A DNA stretch of 42,699 nucleotides. Origin: Acidimicrobiaceae bacterium. Lineage in GTDB: Bacteria; Actinomycetota; Acidimicrobiia; Acidimicrobiales; RAAP-2. Under the pieces are notes generated by a model. That model did not search any database. It saw only the letters and a program-made list of their open reading frames with translations, and was not told the DNA's origin. Both the position numbers and the translations under genes were made by a program. Every line of letters starts with the position of its first letter. The first letter of the stretch is position 1. The DNA lies in contig PMLV01000297.1 in assembly GCA_003160635.1 (NCBI GenBank), positions 1 through 42,699 on the forward strand. Direction: 5' to 3'. Below, one piece after another: positions 16,299 through 25,219 of the stretch.

Positions 16299-17201
16299 AT
16301 GGACGGCACAGCGGTAGCGGAGGAGGACGGCTCAGGGACCACCCTCCAACGTCTGGTCCGCCGGGCCATCCGGGACTGGACGCGCCAGCTCGTCGACGTC
16401 AGTGGCCGCAACACCCTGCTGAGCTTTCGCCCGCTCAAGGCCGGCACACTCGACCTGGCCCGAGCTAGCGAGGAGGCCTCCCAGGCCCTCTTGTTCGGCG
16501 AGAAGGTCCGCATCTCCGACGCCTTCGGCGACGAGACCGCCGATGCCATCCGCCGGTGCCGGGCGATCAAGGCGCGCGCGGACGAGAACGACGAGGAGCG
16601 AGGGTTGCGGACGCTCTCGGTGGCGTGGGGGATGGCGACGTGGACGAACAGCGTGTCCACCTATACCCCCCAAGCTCCGGTGCTCTTGTGCCACGCCGAC
16701 CTTGTGCCCCGCGGAGTTGCTGCCGATGACTTCGACCTCCAGCTCGGTGACGCCGACTGGGAGATCAACCCTGTCCTCCTCCATGTCCTGGCATCGAACT
16801 TCGACGTGCGGATCGGGGACGACACGTTGTTGGACCTCCTCGGTGAGGACAACGAGCTCCCCGACGGTCAGGCGGTCTTCGATCGCCTGACCAAGGAGTG
16901 CGCCGACGTCGATGGTTTCGCGTGCCGCACGCGGCTCGTGCTGGCCAACTTCTCCTACGCCAAGTTGCCAATGGTCAAAGACCTCGAGGTGGCCGAGGAG
17001 CTGCTGCGTGCGAATGGCGGGAGCACTGATCGGCCGGGCGTCGGTGCCGACGTGGCGCTGAAACAAGATGGGCAGGGGCGGATTGAACACGCGCTCGTGG
17101 CAGTCGTAGGCGACGACAAGCGGCACCGCGCCGGCTTCGTCACGAACCCGGCAGATGATGGCACTGAGGACGTCGGCCAGTTCTGGGCTGATGACCAGTA
17201 G
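16299..17201 (+). pseudogene. DUF4011 helicase, N-terminal fragment
   Basis: The first ~240 residues match the N-terminus of large DUF4011 superfamily 1 helicases: WTRQLVDVSGRNTLLSFRPL, the ERGLRTLSVAWGMATW block, APVLLCHADLVPRG, WEINPVLLHVLASNFDV and LVLANFSYAKLPMVKDLEVAEELLRAN. These proteins normally continue for over 1000 residues with Walker motifs and often a nuclease domain. Here homology stops near 17015, and the remaining ~60 codons are the antisense of the recombinase gene. GAGGAG precedes the ATG. Helicases of this class are known or suspected antiphage proteins, which fits the adjacent CBASS, but this copy cannot have helicase activity. Confidence 0.75.
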
Positions 17202-18848
17202 CAGTTCAGCGTCGGTCTTCGACGGAGCGATGTGCAGCAGTGGCACCAGTTCACCGGTGGTGGGAAGCCGATATTGCACCACACTCGGGTGGGTCAACTC
17301 GGTGAGTTCTTCAATGCGGACGCCGGTATGGCGCAGCACTTCCACTGCCGCCCAGGCCCAGAACGCCCGATGTTCTTCCAGAGTCAGGTTGCGCCGTGCC
17401 CCGCTGGTGGGATCCTCGGCCCAGATGTTGACCACCTGGGCTCGAATGGCGGTCGAGCGCCGGAGCGTGAATCCGCCCGCGGTGAAGAGCGCACCGGGCT
17501 CGGTGGCCCTGGCGGCGACGAGACGCTTGGTGGCGCTCGTCCGGCCAGCATTGACCGCTGCAACCAGGGCAGGCAGCATGGGCAGGCGTTCCCTGGTCCG
17601 CTGATCCATCCGCGACTTGCGGCGCACTGCGTCTCGCTTGTGGGGGATCTCGCCCGATTTGATCGGACAGGGGACAGCCCACGGCCCCCACCGCACCGGA
17701 TCGTCGGTCGTCCACTGGGCGATATCAAGGTAGAAGCTCCGAACCGCCGACAGGCAGTTGGTCGTACTCTCCCGCAAGCTGCGCACCTCTTCGATGCTGC
17801 CGTCGGGTCGGGTGCGGCGGGTCGTCTTGGTCAAGATCCGCTGTTTCCACGCCGCAGCGACCGCCGGTGTGAGCCGCAACGAGGCGATGCCTGGATGATG
17901 CGACTCCAGGTCGCTCCAGAACAATCGACCGAGCGTGTCCGCCAGGCGAACCATGCTGACGTGGTCAAGAGTGATCTGACGCTCCAACAAGTAGTCGACG
18001 AGCAGGTCGCGCACCGGCCTGCTCTGTAGTCCGCACCGGTCGATCAGTTGTTCGACGCTGAGCTGGCGCTGGGCGGTCAACGCGCTGAGGGTCGGCGCGG
18101 TGACCCTCCCGAAGATGCCCACACTGTGGAGTAGTTGGTAGAAGTAGGCGCTGCGGTAGTGCGCGATGGGACAGACCTTGTTGGCCACGCGTACCAACTG
18201 CAGGCAGTCGCCCGGGGTGATGTCGGTCATCCGTCCTCCCTTGGCCGCCAATAGGACAGCGATGCGGTGGAGTGCGACCCGGGTGGTGGACTCACCGACC
18301 GGCCGGAGCTCACATCGTGCCGCCAGCGCGGCGAACCCGTCGGGGTCTCGGACCCGGGCCATCTCGATGGCCAGCCTCTTGGGTGTCTTGGTGGTGAGAA
18401 GCCAGTCGAGGCCCGGCCGGATCACGTCTGCGCAGACGAGGGATAGCAAGCCGGTGGTCATCACCCGTTCGTCGAAACTGTGCTCAAGAGCCCCTGCATC
18501 GGTTCCCCACTGGATCGGAAAGCTTCGCCAGTCCTCCCGGCCGTCGTCCTCGGCCCCGCTGGCCAGCCATCGCTGTTGCCAGGTGTCTCCGGGTTGGCCC
18601 TCCAGCCATCGCAGGACGAGATGGAGACCACGCTGACGGTTGCACTCGCCAGCCGCCCCATCAGCTGGGAACGGTGCTCCCAGCAGCCGCTGTCGCACTT
18701 CGGGGCCTGCCAGTTGGGTCATGGGCCACTCAGGTAGCGGCGCCCGAGGCGGAAACCGCGCCAGCAACGGGTCGATAGAGAGCCGGTCGGCAGCGCCGGC
18801 CGGTGCCGGCATTAGGGCCGCTGACAGTGCGCCATCGCCGGTCGTCAC
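17010..18848 (-). pseudogene. TnpB-like tyrosine recombinase, 3' end lost
   Basis: Second gene of a Tn554-like pair. The start is GTG 18848, overlapping the tnpA-like stop as GTGA. About 610 residues are clear: an N-terminal region specific to this family, LQLVRVANKVCPIAHYRSAYFYQLL, and a core with the first catalytic Arg in EVLRHTGVRIEELTEL followed by LLHIAPSKTDAELLLV. The frame then reaches DARPISAPAIRTQQLL and passes into antisense of the helicase fragment. The HxxR...Y C-terminus is therefore missing and the protein should be inactive. The antisense frame stays open to 16332, giving a long chimeric ORF that is not a real protein. Confidence 0.75.
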
Positions 18849-20062
18849 TTCGACTCCGTTCCAAACAGCACGTTCAACGACTCGGGCCGATAAGGCGATG
18901 GTGGCGGCGTGGGCCGAGGTGCCCCTCGGCGCTGGTAATGGGCAAGCACACTGGCAATCACGTCCTCGGGCAGGGGCGAGACGTAGATCTGTGTTGTCGT
19001 CAGCTGGGCGTGCCCAAGGACCCATTGCACGTCGGTAAGGGGCATATCGGGGTCTCGGGCCATCCGATAGGCGGCGGTGTGTCGGAGGTCGTGCAGGGTC
19101 CAGTTCGCCCCCATAGCCGCGTTGACCCGCGAGAACATCCGATAGGCGGCGTGGTAGCTCAAGGCGCGGAACGGCTGGCGCAGCGTCCACCACAACGGCT
19201 GGTCTCGACCGGCAGGGACCACGTTCTCCCATCGCGCCTGATACAGGCGAAGCCAGACGAACGCGTCCGGTGACGCCGGGAGCTGTTGCAAGGCCCGTGA
19301 TCCCTTGCGAATGACCGTGATCAGTTGCTGTCCGGGATCGGCATCGCCGCGCACAGTGCCGAGCAGCTCCGAGGCCCGAGCACCGGTGGAGACCCAAAAC
19401 GCCACCAAGGCACGGTCCCGGTCCGAGCCGAGCAGGGTGAACAGCTCATTGAACATCTCGTCGGGGATCCGTCGCGGGGTCTGCTGGACGACCCGCGGCC
19501 GGAACAGGCCGCTGCGTTCTCGACGAAAGGGCTCCATCGGATTGTGATGATCGTTCGGTCGGCGCTGGCGGCCTCGCGTCAGTGGGAACGGGTTCACGAT
19601 CGGTCCCGAGCCAGACTCGAGGTGGAACTCGTAGAAGCCTCGAAGCACGGTCTCGTTATGGGCGCGGGTAGATGGCGCGTATCCGGGCCCTCGTGGTGCC
19701 TTGCCGGTGACCGAGTTCGGAGCTTGAGGGGATCGGTCCGGCGGCATCGGGCCCGGTTTGGCGACGATTTGGATCCATCGGCAGAAGTCCCGGGCCTCCA
19801 CCCGAGTGGCCTGATGCCATGCCATGTCGATCGCCCATAGGAATCGGAACCAGCGCAGCAACGCCATGCCATACGACCGTTGTGTCGTCGCCGGTCGTCC
19901 GCAGCCCTGTAGGTCGCTCAGAAAGGCGGCGACTGAGTCGATCCGCTGGCCAGCCGGGTCAAGCAGCCGGAAGGGCTCGAAGAGGTCCTGGGTCGTCTCG
20001 AGTACACCCTGCTGGGCCACTACCAATGCAGCCAGATCCCGTTGGTCGTCTTGCCCGATCAT
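18845..20062 (-). CDS. TnpA-like tyrosine recombinase/integrase
   Basis: Tyrosine recombinase of 405 aa with an N-terminal SAM-like DNA-binding domain (TTQRSYGMALLRWFRFL, near 80-100) and a complete catalytic domain: Arg in WVSTGARASELLG, TLHDLRHTAAYRMA, WVLGHAQLTTTQIYVSPL. This supplies R, H, R, H and the Tyr nucleophile. It is the first gene of the pair and overlaps the next by 4 nt, as in Tn554-type elements. Since its partner is truncated, the element may now be immobile. It sits between two broken genes, consistent with an insertion followed by rearrangement. Confidence 0.85.
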   Translation of the reverse strand: MIGQDDQRDLAALVVAQQGVLETTQDLFEPFRLLDPAGQRIDSVAAFLSDLQGCGRPATTQRSYGMALLRWFRFLWAIDMAWHQATRVEARDFCRWIQIVAKPGPMPPDRSPQAPNSVTGKAPRGPGYAPSTRAHNETVLRGFYEFHLESGSGPIVNPFPLTRGRQRRPNDHHNPMEPFRRERSGLFRPRVVQQTPRRIPDEMFNELFTLLGSDRDRALVAFWVSTGARASELLGTVRGDADPGQQLITVIRKGSRALQQLPASPDAFVWLRLYQARWENVVPAGRDQPLWWTLRQPFRALSYHAAYRMFSRVNAAMGANWTLHDLRHTAAYRMARDPDMPLTDVQWVLGHAQLTTTQIYVSPLPEDVIASVLAHYQRRGAPRPTPPPSPYRPESLNVLFGTESK

Positions 20063-20106
20063 GGGGCGGGACCGTAACCGCCCAGGTTGGGACTGCTGCT
20101 GGTAGT

Positions 20107-20655
20107 TCAGTCAACAGGCACACTTTGGTCGGATAAGGGAAGTAGGTGGCGATCTTGATGAAACCGGGATCCGAACTCGCTATCGAGCAGGTAGAAGTAG
20201 TAGATCCCGACGCGGCGCTCCTCGCGGACGAAGTCGAAGCGCTTGAGCTTCCCGCTCGAGTGGTCCTTGGCGGAGAAGACCCACTGGAACTCTTGGGCCT
20301 GGACGATGGCCACAACCCCGAAACGGCCCTCCTGGTCAGCCTGGTCCAAAAAGGGCCGGACGTGATCGAGCTTGCGGTCGTCCCAACGAGATCGGTCAGG
20401 CTTCTTTAGGTGCAGGATCGGGATGTCGTTCTCCTCGGCGAAGGTCTTGACATCACGCAGGAAGCGGTTCCCGATCTTTTGAAGGAGTGCGGGCGAAGGG
20501 ATGGGATTGCCCAGGTGCCCGGTGAGGAACCGCGCCACCTGTCCACCGACCGCCATATTGGGGACGTAGGCGTTGAGGTAGAGGCGGTCAATACATGAGA
20601 GGTCGAGGCCCACATGGCCGTCCAGCACGTCGTTGATGTTTGTCACGCTCGTCAT
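20107..20655 (-). pseudogene. broken actinobacterial conserved protein (frameshift and truncation)
   Basis: The ATG at 20655 begins MTSVTNINDVLDGHVGLDL, which opens a widespread actinobacterial protein of unknown function continuing CIDRLYLNAYVPNMAVGGQV, ILHLKKPDRSRWDDRKLDHV and RFGVVAIVQAQEFQWVFSA. Near 20169 an extra base (T inside GGATCCC on the coding strand) shifts the frame. Removing it restores FIKIATYFPYPTKV. Beyond about 20125 the homology ends and recombinase-element DNA begins, so the second half of the gene is gone. It is a double-damaged pseudogene and marks one edge of the Tn554-like insertion. Confidence 0.7.
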
Positions 20656-20735
20656 GGACAACGCGATAGCGCATGAGGGACGGCTCTGCCGGCCCGACAA
20701 CTTCAATGGGCACACGGTCACGCCGGGAGGAGGCC

Positions 20736-20759
20736 GGGAGGGGGGCCTGCCCCCCTCCC
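20736..20759 (-). terminator. GC-rich hairpin downstream of the protease gene
   Basis: GGGAGGGGGG-CCTG-CCCCCCTCCC is a perfect 10-bp stem, lying about 40 bases past the protease stop. No U-tract follows in that direction, so termination may be inefficient or Rho-assisted. It also marks the composition change between the GC-rich element and the A+T-richer locus to the right. Confidence 0.4.
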
Positions 20760-20800
20760 ACTAATGGTTCCCCACATTCCCTTCGTGCCAAGACTGCCAG

Positions 20801-22063
20801 CTAAAGCGGACTCACTCCGAAGTCAAAATCAAAGTTCGCCATTGGCATGTAAAACGCCCAGATGTACGGAGGGTTGAGATTCGGGGAACTGGCCGAAGTA
20901 ATGATTCCCATGGCGTTAGCATCTCCGCTCGTCACCGTCAGGACCGGTCCGCCGCTATCTCCTGGAACTGCTAGCGAGGTACCCGCCGTCGTTGTTGCCC
21001 ATGTCTGATCCTTAATCAGCCAGCCACTAGGGCTATATCTAACGGTCTGACCTGTCCTGTATATCGTGCCACACTGGAGGCCGTTAGACCCGGCTGTTGC
21101 ATAGCCATCGAAACAAACAGCATTCCCTGGCTCCTGACTACTCTGAACTGCGGTTACATCGGCAGCATCTATCGAAGACGTCTTCCCTATCCAAACGGTT
21201 GGTTCAGCTGAATAAGGGTACGTTGAGATGATTTGTGCATCTCCGGAGCAGCCGTTGCAATAATAGGTATTTACGGTTACTCCATAACCATTGCCATCCT
21301 GCTTGAAGGCGCCATTGCCGCAATGGCCGGCTGATGAGTCGTACCAACCTCCAGCGGAGTCGTGCACGCTAAATCCAGAAGTACAAGGACCGTTCGGGCC
21401 TACTATGGAGTCTCCTCCCCACCAGGGTTCCTCGTCTTGTTGTCTGGACAATGCCGGTACCGGCAATGCCGGGATGGATATGAACGCCATGTTTGCTGAC
21501 CCAGTAACCAATTCGACTTGGGCCTGTTTTTGTGGTGTGAGGTCCACTACGGCCACACTCAGCGTATTGGTAGGGATGTCCACACCCCATATTCCAAGCG
21601 AAACCCCGGCTGAAGCGAGATTCGCCGCTTGTTGGTCCAACGTCTGTTGCTTCGAATTCAGCGTTACCAATGTCGCGGTCGCTTGCACATACGTAATGTC
21701 CGACAATGGCTGTGTGGCTGAAGTCGAACTCCCAAGTGTGCTGGACACAATCGCCTGAATCTGCGGCAACGTATTCCCAACATAGTGAATAACCTGCGTC
21801 CCCCCACTGAGATTCATCCCAGCGTAGGAAGAGGGCGCCTCCTCAGAGAGTGCTGAATCCAGCAATTGAAACGTAGTGATGTCGGCGGGAGGAGTGGCGG
21901 CAGATGAAACTCCGGTGCTTTTCAGCGGCGGCTTCCCCCCCGGGTTAGCGGTTGCTGCGACGCCGTTAGATGTGGATGCAACTCCGACCGCAAACATGGC
22001 CCCCAGGAGGCAAGACAAAGCTAAAACCCGGCGACCGTTGAGATTAACCCTAATTCTACTCAT
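20801..22063 (-). CDS. secreted trypsin-like (S1 family) serine protease
   Basis: Exported protease of 420 aa. The N-terminus has a basic start and a hydrophobic segment VLALSCLLGAMFAVGVAS, a Sec signal. A propeptide-like region of about 170 residues precedes the catalytic domain, as in streptogrisin-type zymogens. Catalytic features are DSSAGHCG (His near 250), a probable Asp in CSGDAQIIS near 273, and PGDSGGPVL (Ser near 370). Several cysteine pairs (CTSG, YYCNGC, CFDG, LQCG) would form disulfides outside the cell. It lies downstream of the exporter operon and could process its secreted products, though a separate plus-strand gene intervenes. The family call is firm; the role is inferred. 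Confidence 0.85.
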   Translation of the reverse strand: MSRIRVNLNGRRVLALSCLLGAMFAVGVASTSNGVAATANPGGKPPLKSTGVSSAATPPADITTFQLLDSALSEEAPSSYAGMNLSGGTQVIHYVGNTLPQIQAIVSSTLGSSTSATQPLSDITYVQATATLVTLNSKQQTLDQQAANLASAGVSLGIWGVDIPTNTLSVAVVDLTPQKQAQVELVTGSANMAFISIPALPVPALSRQQDEEPWWGGDSIVGPNGPCTSGFSVHDSAGGWYDSSAGHCGNGAFKQDGNGYGVTVNTYYCNGCSGDAQIISTYPYSAEPTVWIGKTSSIDAADVTAVQSSQEPGNAVCFDGYATAGSNGLQCGTIYRTGQTVRYSPSGWLIKDQTWATTTAGTSLAVPGDSGGPVLTVTSGDANAMGIITSASSPNLNPPYIWAFYMPMANFDFDFGVSPL

Positions 22064-22225
22064 CTAGTTATTCAAACGGAGAGTCTCCGGAAATACAATG
22101 GATCTTCCCGATTACTAGCTGAAACCCCGACGCATTTCATCCTCTGATCACGTACGCGTCACTTCCATCGGTGAAGGTAAACTTCCCATTCCGCGTCCCT
22201 GAATGCGGAATCGGAGGGCCCCCGT

Positions 22226-22894
22226 ATGGAAGAACTTCTGATCTACACCGTTCTTGCGGACAACGCCGAGTCCTTCAGACAGATTTGGGACCGTGAATGT
22301 ATTGTCGACCTGGCGCGGCATTCGGTTCATGTGGGCGGCTCATGTTGGCTTAGCCCCAAACAATTTGTAGTCGTCGTCGATTCCCACTTCGATGTTGTAT
22401 TTGCGCCCGCGGCAGACTCCACGTTGGCTGCCCTACCCGCTGGCACCACGGTCCGAAGGGAGCGATTAAAGGGGAACCCGTGTGACGAATTGTCCAAGAG
22501 GTCAGAGCAGGAATTGGCTGTGCCGCAATCTGGGCTCATCGACGAGTATCAACATCCGTGGGACCGGGTGGACGCATCCCCAGATGGCCATTCCGTTCGA
22601 GTCCGCTATATGCACGCCTTGAATGAGAACTTGGCTTCAGTCGAATCTGAGGAGTTTGTCGACAAGATCAAGATCACGCTCCATGTCGGTAGGAGAGCAC
22701 CGAATGTCGATTCATATCGAGACGACATCGTAATAGCAATGCCGCCTCTTCTCGTTCGAGAAGTAACGGAGGTCGCGCTGTTGACCCCACTAAATGGCCG
22801 ACTCATCGTCGACGGTGCATTGAAGACTGAAATGACGAGGTCCCAGAGTCTGCTCAGCTTTTTGCGGAGGGTTTGGAACAGGAGGAATCTGTAG
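22226..22894 (+). CDS. hypothetical protein, 222 aa
   Basis: A plus-strand frame with GGAGGG about ten bases before its ATG. The protein is mixed alpha/beta, with strands FVVVVDSHFDVVFAP and IKITLHVGRR, and ends in basic residues (SLLSFLRRVWNRRNL). It has no signal peptide or membrane segment and no family I recognise. It is antisense to, and interrupts, the otherwise minus-strand cluster, so it may be an independent cargo gene. The only competing frames are short. Confidence 0.5.
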   Translation: MEELLIYTVLADNAESFRQIWDRECIVDLARHSVHVGGSCWLSPKQFVVVVDSHFDVVFAPAADSTLAALPAGTTVRRERLKGNPCDELSKRSEQELAVPQSGLIDEYQHPWDRVDASPDGHSVRVRYMHALNENLASVESEEFVDKIKITLHVGRRAPNVDSYRDDIVIAMPPLLVREVTEVALLTPLNGRLIVDGALKTEMTRSQSLLSFLRRVWNRRNL

Positions 22895-23239
22895 TACGGA
22901 CTGATCGAGAGTGTGCCAAACTCGACTCAAGAAAGGCACTAGAAGGATTGGGTCATCAGCAAAGAACCCACCTTGAGCGTCCACCTTCTCCGTGCTGATG
23001 AGGGAAGGCACGTCAGTCGGACTACGAGCACTTGTCGATTCGCCCCGGCCAACACGACCGTTACGTCCATCGCAGATGGAGAGGACAGACTTGTACTCTC
23101 TTCTACGGGAAGGGTTCTGGGCTGGGGTCTGATCGGAAGAAAGGATTCGCCCTCTCTCCACTCAACTGCGCTGTAGTGGGACCTGGGGAATCCGAGCAGA
23201 GAATTCAAAACGCGCGCGGCTTTGGGCATTCTCCAAAAT
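22895..23239. other. intergenic, no clear feature
   Basis: The 345 bases lie between the 3' ends of two convergent genes, the hypothetical protein from the left and the permease from the right. No supported gene, and no obvious terminator hairpin, was found. Confidence 0.4.
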
Positions 23240-24484
23240 TCATGCGCTTCCCCGGAGCGCCGTCAATGGGGAAACCCGACTCGCTTTGAAAGCAGGGTAC
23301 GCACCAGCCAGCCCTCCAGCCACTATTCCAAGCAAGGGCGCGACTAGCACGATCTTCCAATCCAAGATCGGCGTCCAACCCTTACTCAGTGATGCGACCT
23401 CTATCGCAAGCACGCCGATAGAAGTGCCCACGATGCCACCCACGATGCCTACCAACACGGCCTCCCCGACAATCAGGAGACCTATATGTCGAGGCGTAGC
23501 GCCTAGTGCCCGCCTTATCCCGATCTCTCGGCGACGATGCAACACTGCGAAGAGAGTGGTATTGCCAATTGCAACGACTCCAACGATGAAGACCACAACG
23601 AACATGAACAAGAGAAGGTCGCTTACCGACGAGGATACCTGTTGCTTCAACCCATCAGGTTGCGGTGGAACTTGGACGTCCAGTCGAGTTGGATCGTCCG
23701 GCGACAGGGCCACGACACCTTGAGCGGCGATCAAAGGGGCCGCACCGGGATCGGTATTCGCGATCACCATTCGCTGCTGGCGAACAGAGCCAATATCGGG
23801 CGAGAAGGTCGTTGGGATCATTACGCCAAGGAGCGCTTGATTCTGTTGACTCACACTCCGCACAATCCCAATGACCGTAAAGGCTGCGGAACCTATGAAG
23901 ATCATCGGGCCCGAACGAACATTGGCAATTCCAAGTTCTGATGCTGCTGGAGCCCCCAACAAAGCGACCGGCACACGGCGCGCAGCATCTCCCTGATCGA
24001 TTAGGCGACCGTCGGACACCGTTGCCTCCATTGTCTTGAGAGCAGCTGGTGAAACGGCAGTCACAGGCATCTCGTCGGAATCCGTTCCATTGAGATCTGA
24101 TGTCGAACTAGTTCCCACCGCAAGTGCTTGACCGCCATTAATCTGCCACATCACACCCGCATCAACCACTCCATTGAGACGCTCGAGATTGGCAAGTGAA
24201 TTGGGAGTCAAAACCTGGGGATTTGTCGAGGGCGACCCGTCCAAGAATGTAATCTGCGTTGCCAATTGTGAATTGAAAGCGTGAGATACCGAGGCCTGAG
24301 CGCTTTCTACCATTCCCACTGTAGCCACTGCAGTCGCCACTCCAAGGGCAGTTCCGAGAGCGGTAAGGACAGTTCGAGATGGCCTGCGGTTGACACTCTT
24401 GCCGATGTCACGCATGAGATCAGCGAAGGAAATCTGCGTTCGATGGAGATCATTCAAAGGTCCGGAGCCGGATACTTGCGTCAT
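23240..24484 (-). CDS. MacB/FtsX-type ABC transporter permease
   Basis: Permease of 414 aa from the ATG at 24484, which overlaps the ATPase stop as ATGA; an earlier in-frame start would overlap the ATPase more. Layout is typical of MacB-like proteins: a cytoplasmic start (LMRDIGKSVNRRPSRTVLTALG), TM1, a large extracellular domain of about 220 residues, and three C-terminal TM segments. The FtsX signature GNTTLFAVLHRRREIGIRRALGAT and the ending AYPAFKASRVSPLTALR are present. With the ATPase and adaptor it forms a mechanotransmission exporter that moves periplasmic or extracytoplasmic substrates, commonly peptides or macrolides. It is the last gene of the exporter set. Confidence 0.9.
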   Translation of the reverse strand: MTQVSGSGPLNDLHRTQISFADLMRDIGKSVNRRPSRTVLTALGTALGVATAVATVGMVESAQASVSHAFNSQLATQITFLDGSPSTNPQVLTPNSLANLERLNGVVDAGVMWQINGGQALAVGTSSTSDLNGTDSDEMPVTAVSPAALKTMEATVSDGRLIDQGDAARRVPVALLGAPAASELGIANVRSGPMIFIGSAAFTVIGIVRSVSQQNQALLGVMIPTTFSPDIGSVRQQRMVIANTDPGAAPLIAAQGVVALSPDDPTRLDVQVPPQPDGLKQQVSSSVSDLLLFMFVVVFIVGVVAIGNTTLFAVLHRRREIGIRRALGATPRHIGLLIVGEAVLVGIVGGIVGTSIGVLAIEVASLSKGWTPILDWKIVLVAPLLGIVAGGLAGAYPAFKASRVSPLTALRGSA

Positions 24485-25215
24485 CGAAGGGGGTTCCATT
24501 CCGTTCCCCCAATATCTGAGCACGGAACGGCCATTACCCCGTCGGTCATCTTGAGGCAACGAGGACAAGCCGAAGCGATGTCGTGGTCATGCGTAATGAT
24601 GATGACCGTACGTCCAGCGCCATTGAGCTCCCGAAGCAGATCGATAATAGCCTCGGAATTATGCTGATCCAGGTTCCCGGTGGGTTCATCGCACAGGATT
24701 ACTTCAGTACCCTGCGCCAGCGTTCTCGCAATCGCTACGCGCTGTCGTTCTCCCCCCGACAAGTTGCCCGGAAATGCGTGCCGGAATCTCGCCATACCTA
24801 CCATTTCCAGAGCCCCCATACTCCGTTGAGAGCGCTCCTTCCTTGGAAGTCGACGATACATGAGAGCCAGTTCAGTATTTTCGAGAGCGGTCCTATCTTC
24901 TAGAAGGTGCGAATCCTGGAATACAAAGCCGAACACAGATGACCGCAGTGCTGTCCGTCTTACCTCGTTGAGAGAGTTAGTTTCCACTCCTCGCACCTTG
25001 TAAGAACCAGCCGATGGCCGGTCAATAAGTCCCAGAATATTCAACAGTGTGGACTTTCCTGAGCCCGATTTTCCAATGACGCTCACGAGCTCGCCACCAC
25101 GAATGACGAGGTTCACATTTGAGAGCGCGTTCACCGGTGTCAGTCCTGGATACACCATTTCGACACCCGTACATGAGATGAGTGGAGAAGGTGCTCCAGT
25201 TGCGCACGATTCCAC
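24481..25215 (-). CDS. MacB/LolD-type ABC transporter ATPase
   Basis: ATPase of 244 aa. GTG 25215 is preferred since it lies four bases after the adaptor stop and leads into PLISCTGVEMVYPG; the longer frame reads through the adaptor's end. All motifs are intact: Walker A GKSGSGKST, Q-loop FVFQDSHLL, signature LSGGERQRVAIARTL, Walker B VILCDEPTGNLD and switch His in IIITHDHDIA. The short C-terminus ends in DGVMAVPCSDIGG. It couples ATP hydrolysis to the permease with which it overlaps by 4 nt. Confidence 0.92.
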   Translation of the reverse strand: MESCATGAPSPLISCTGVEMVYPGLTPVNALSNVNLVIRGGELVSVIGKSGSGKSTLLNILGLIDRPSAGSYKVRGVETNSLNEVRRTALRSSVFGFVFQDSHLLEDRTALENTELALMYRRLPRKERSQRSMGALEMVGMARFRHAFPGNLSGGERQRVAIARTLAQGTEVILCDEPTGNLDQHNSEAIIDLLRELNGAGRTVIIITHDHDIASACPRCLKMTDGVMAVPCSDIGGTEWNPLR

Positions 25216-25219
25216 GAGT

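Noticed and set aside
16332..19397. 1021-codon minus-strand open frame
   Set aside because: It is a chimera: its middle is the TnpB-like gene starting at GTG 18848, its 5' part is a shadow of the overlapping TnpA-like gene, and its 3' part is antisense to the helicase fragment.
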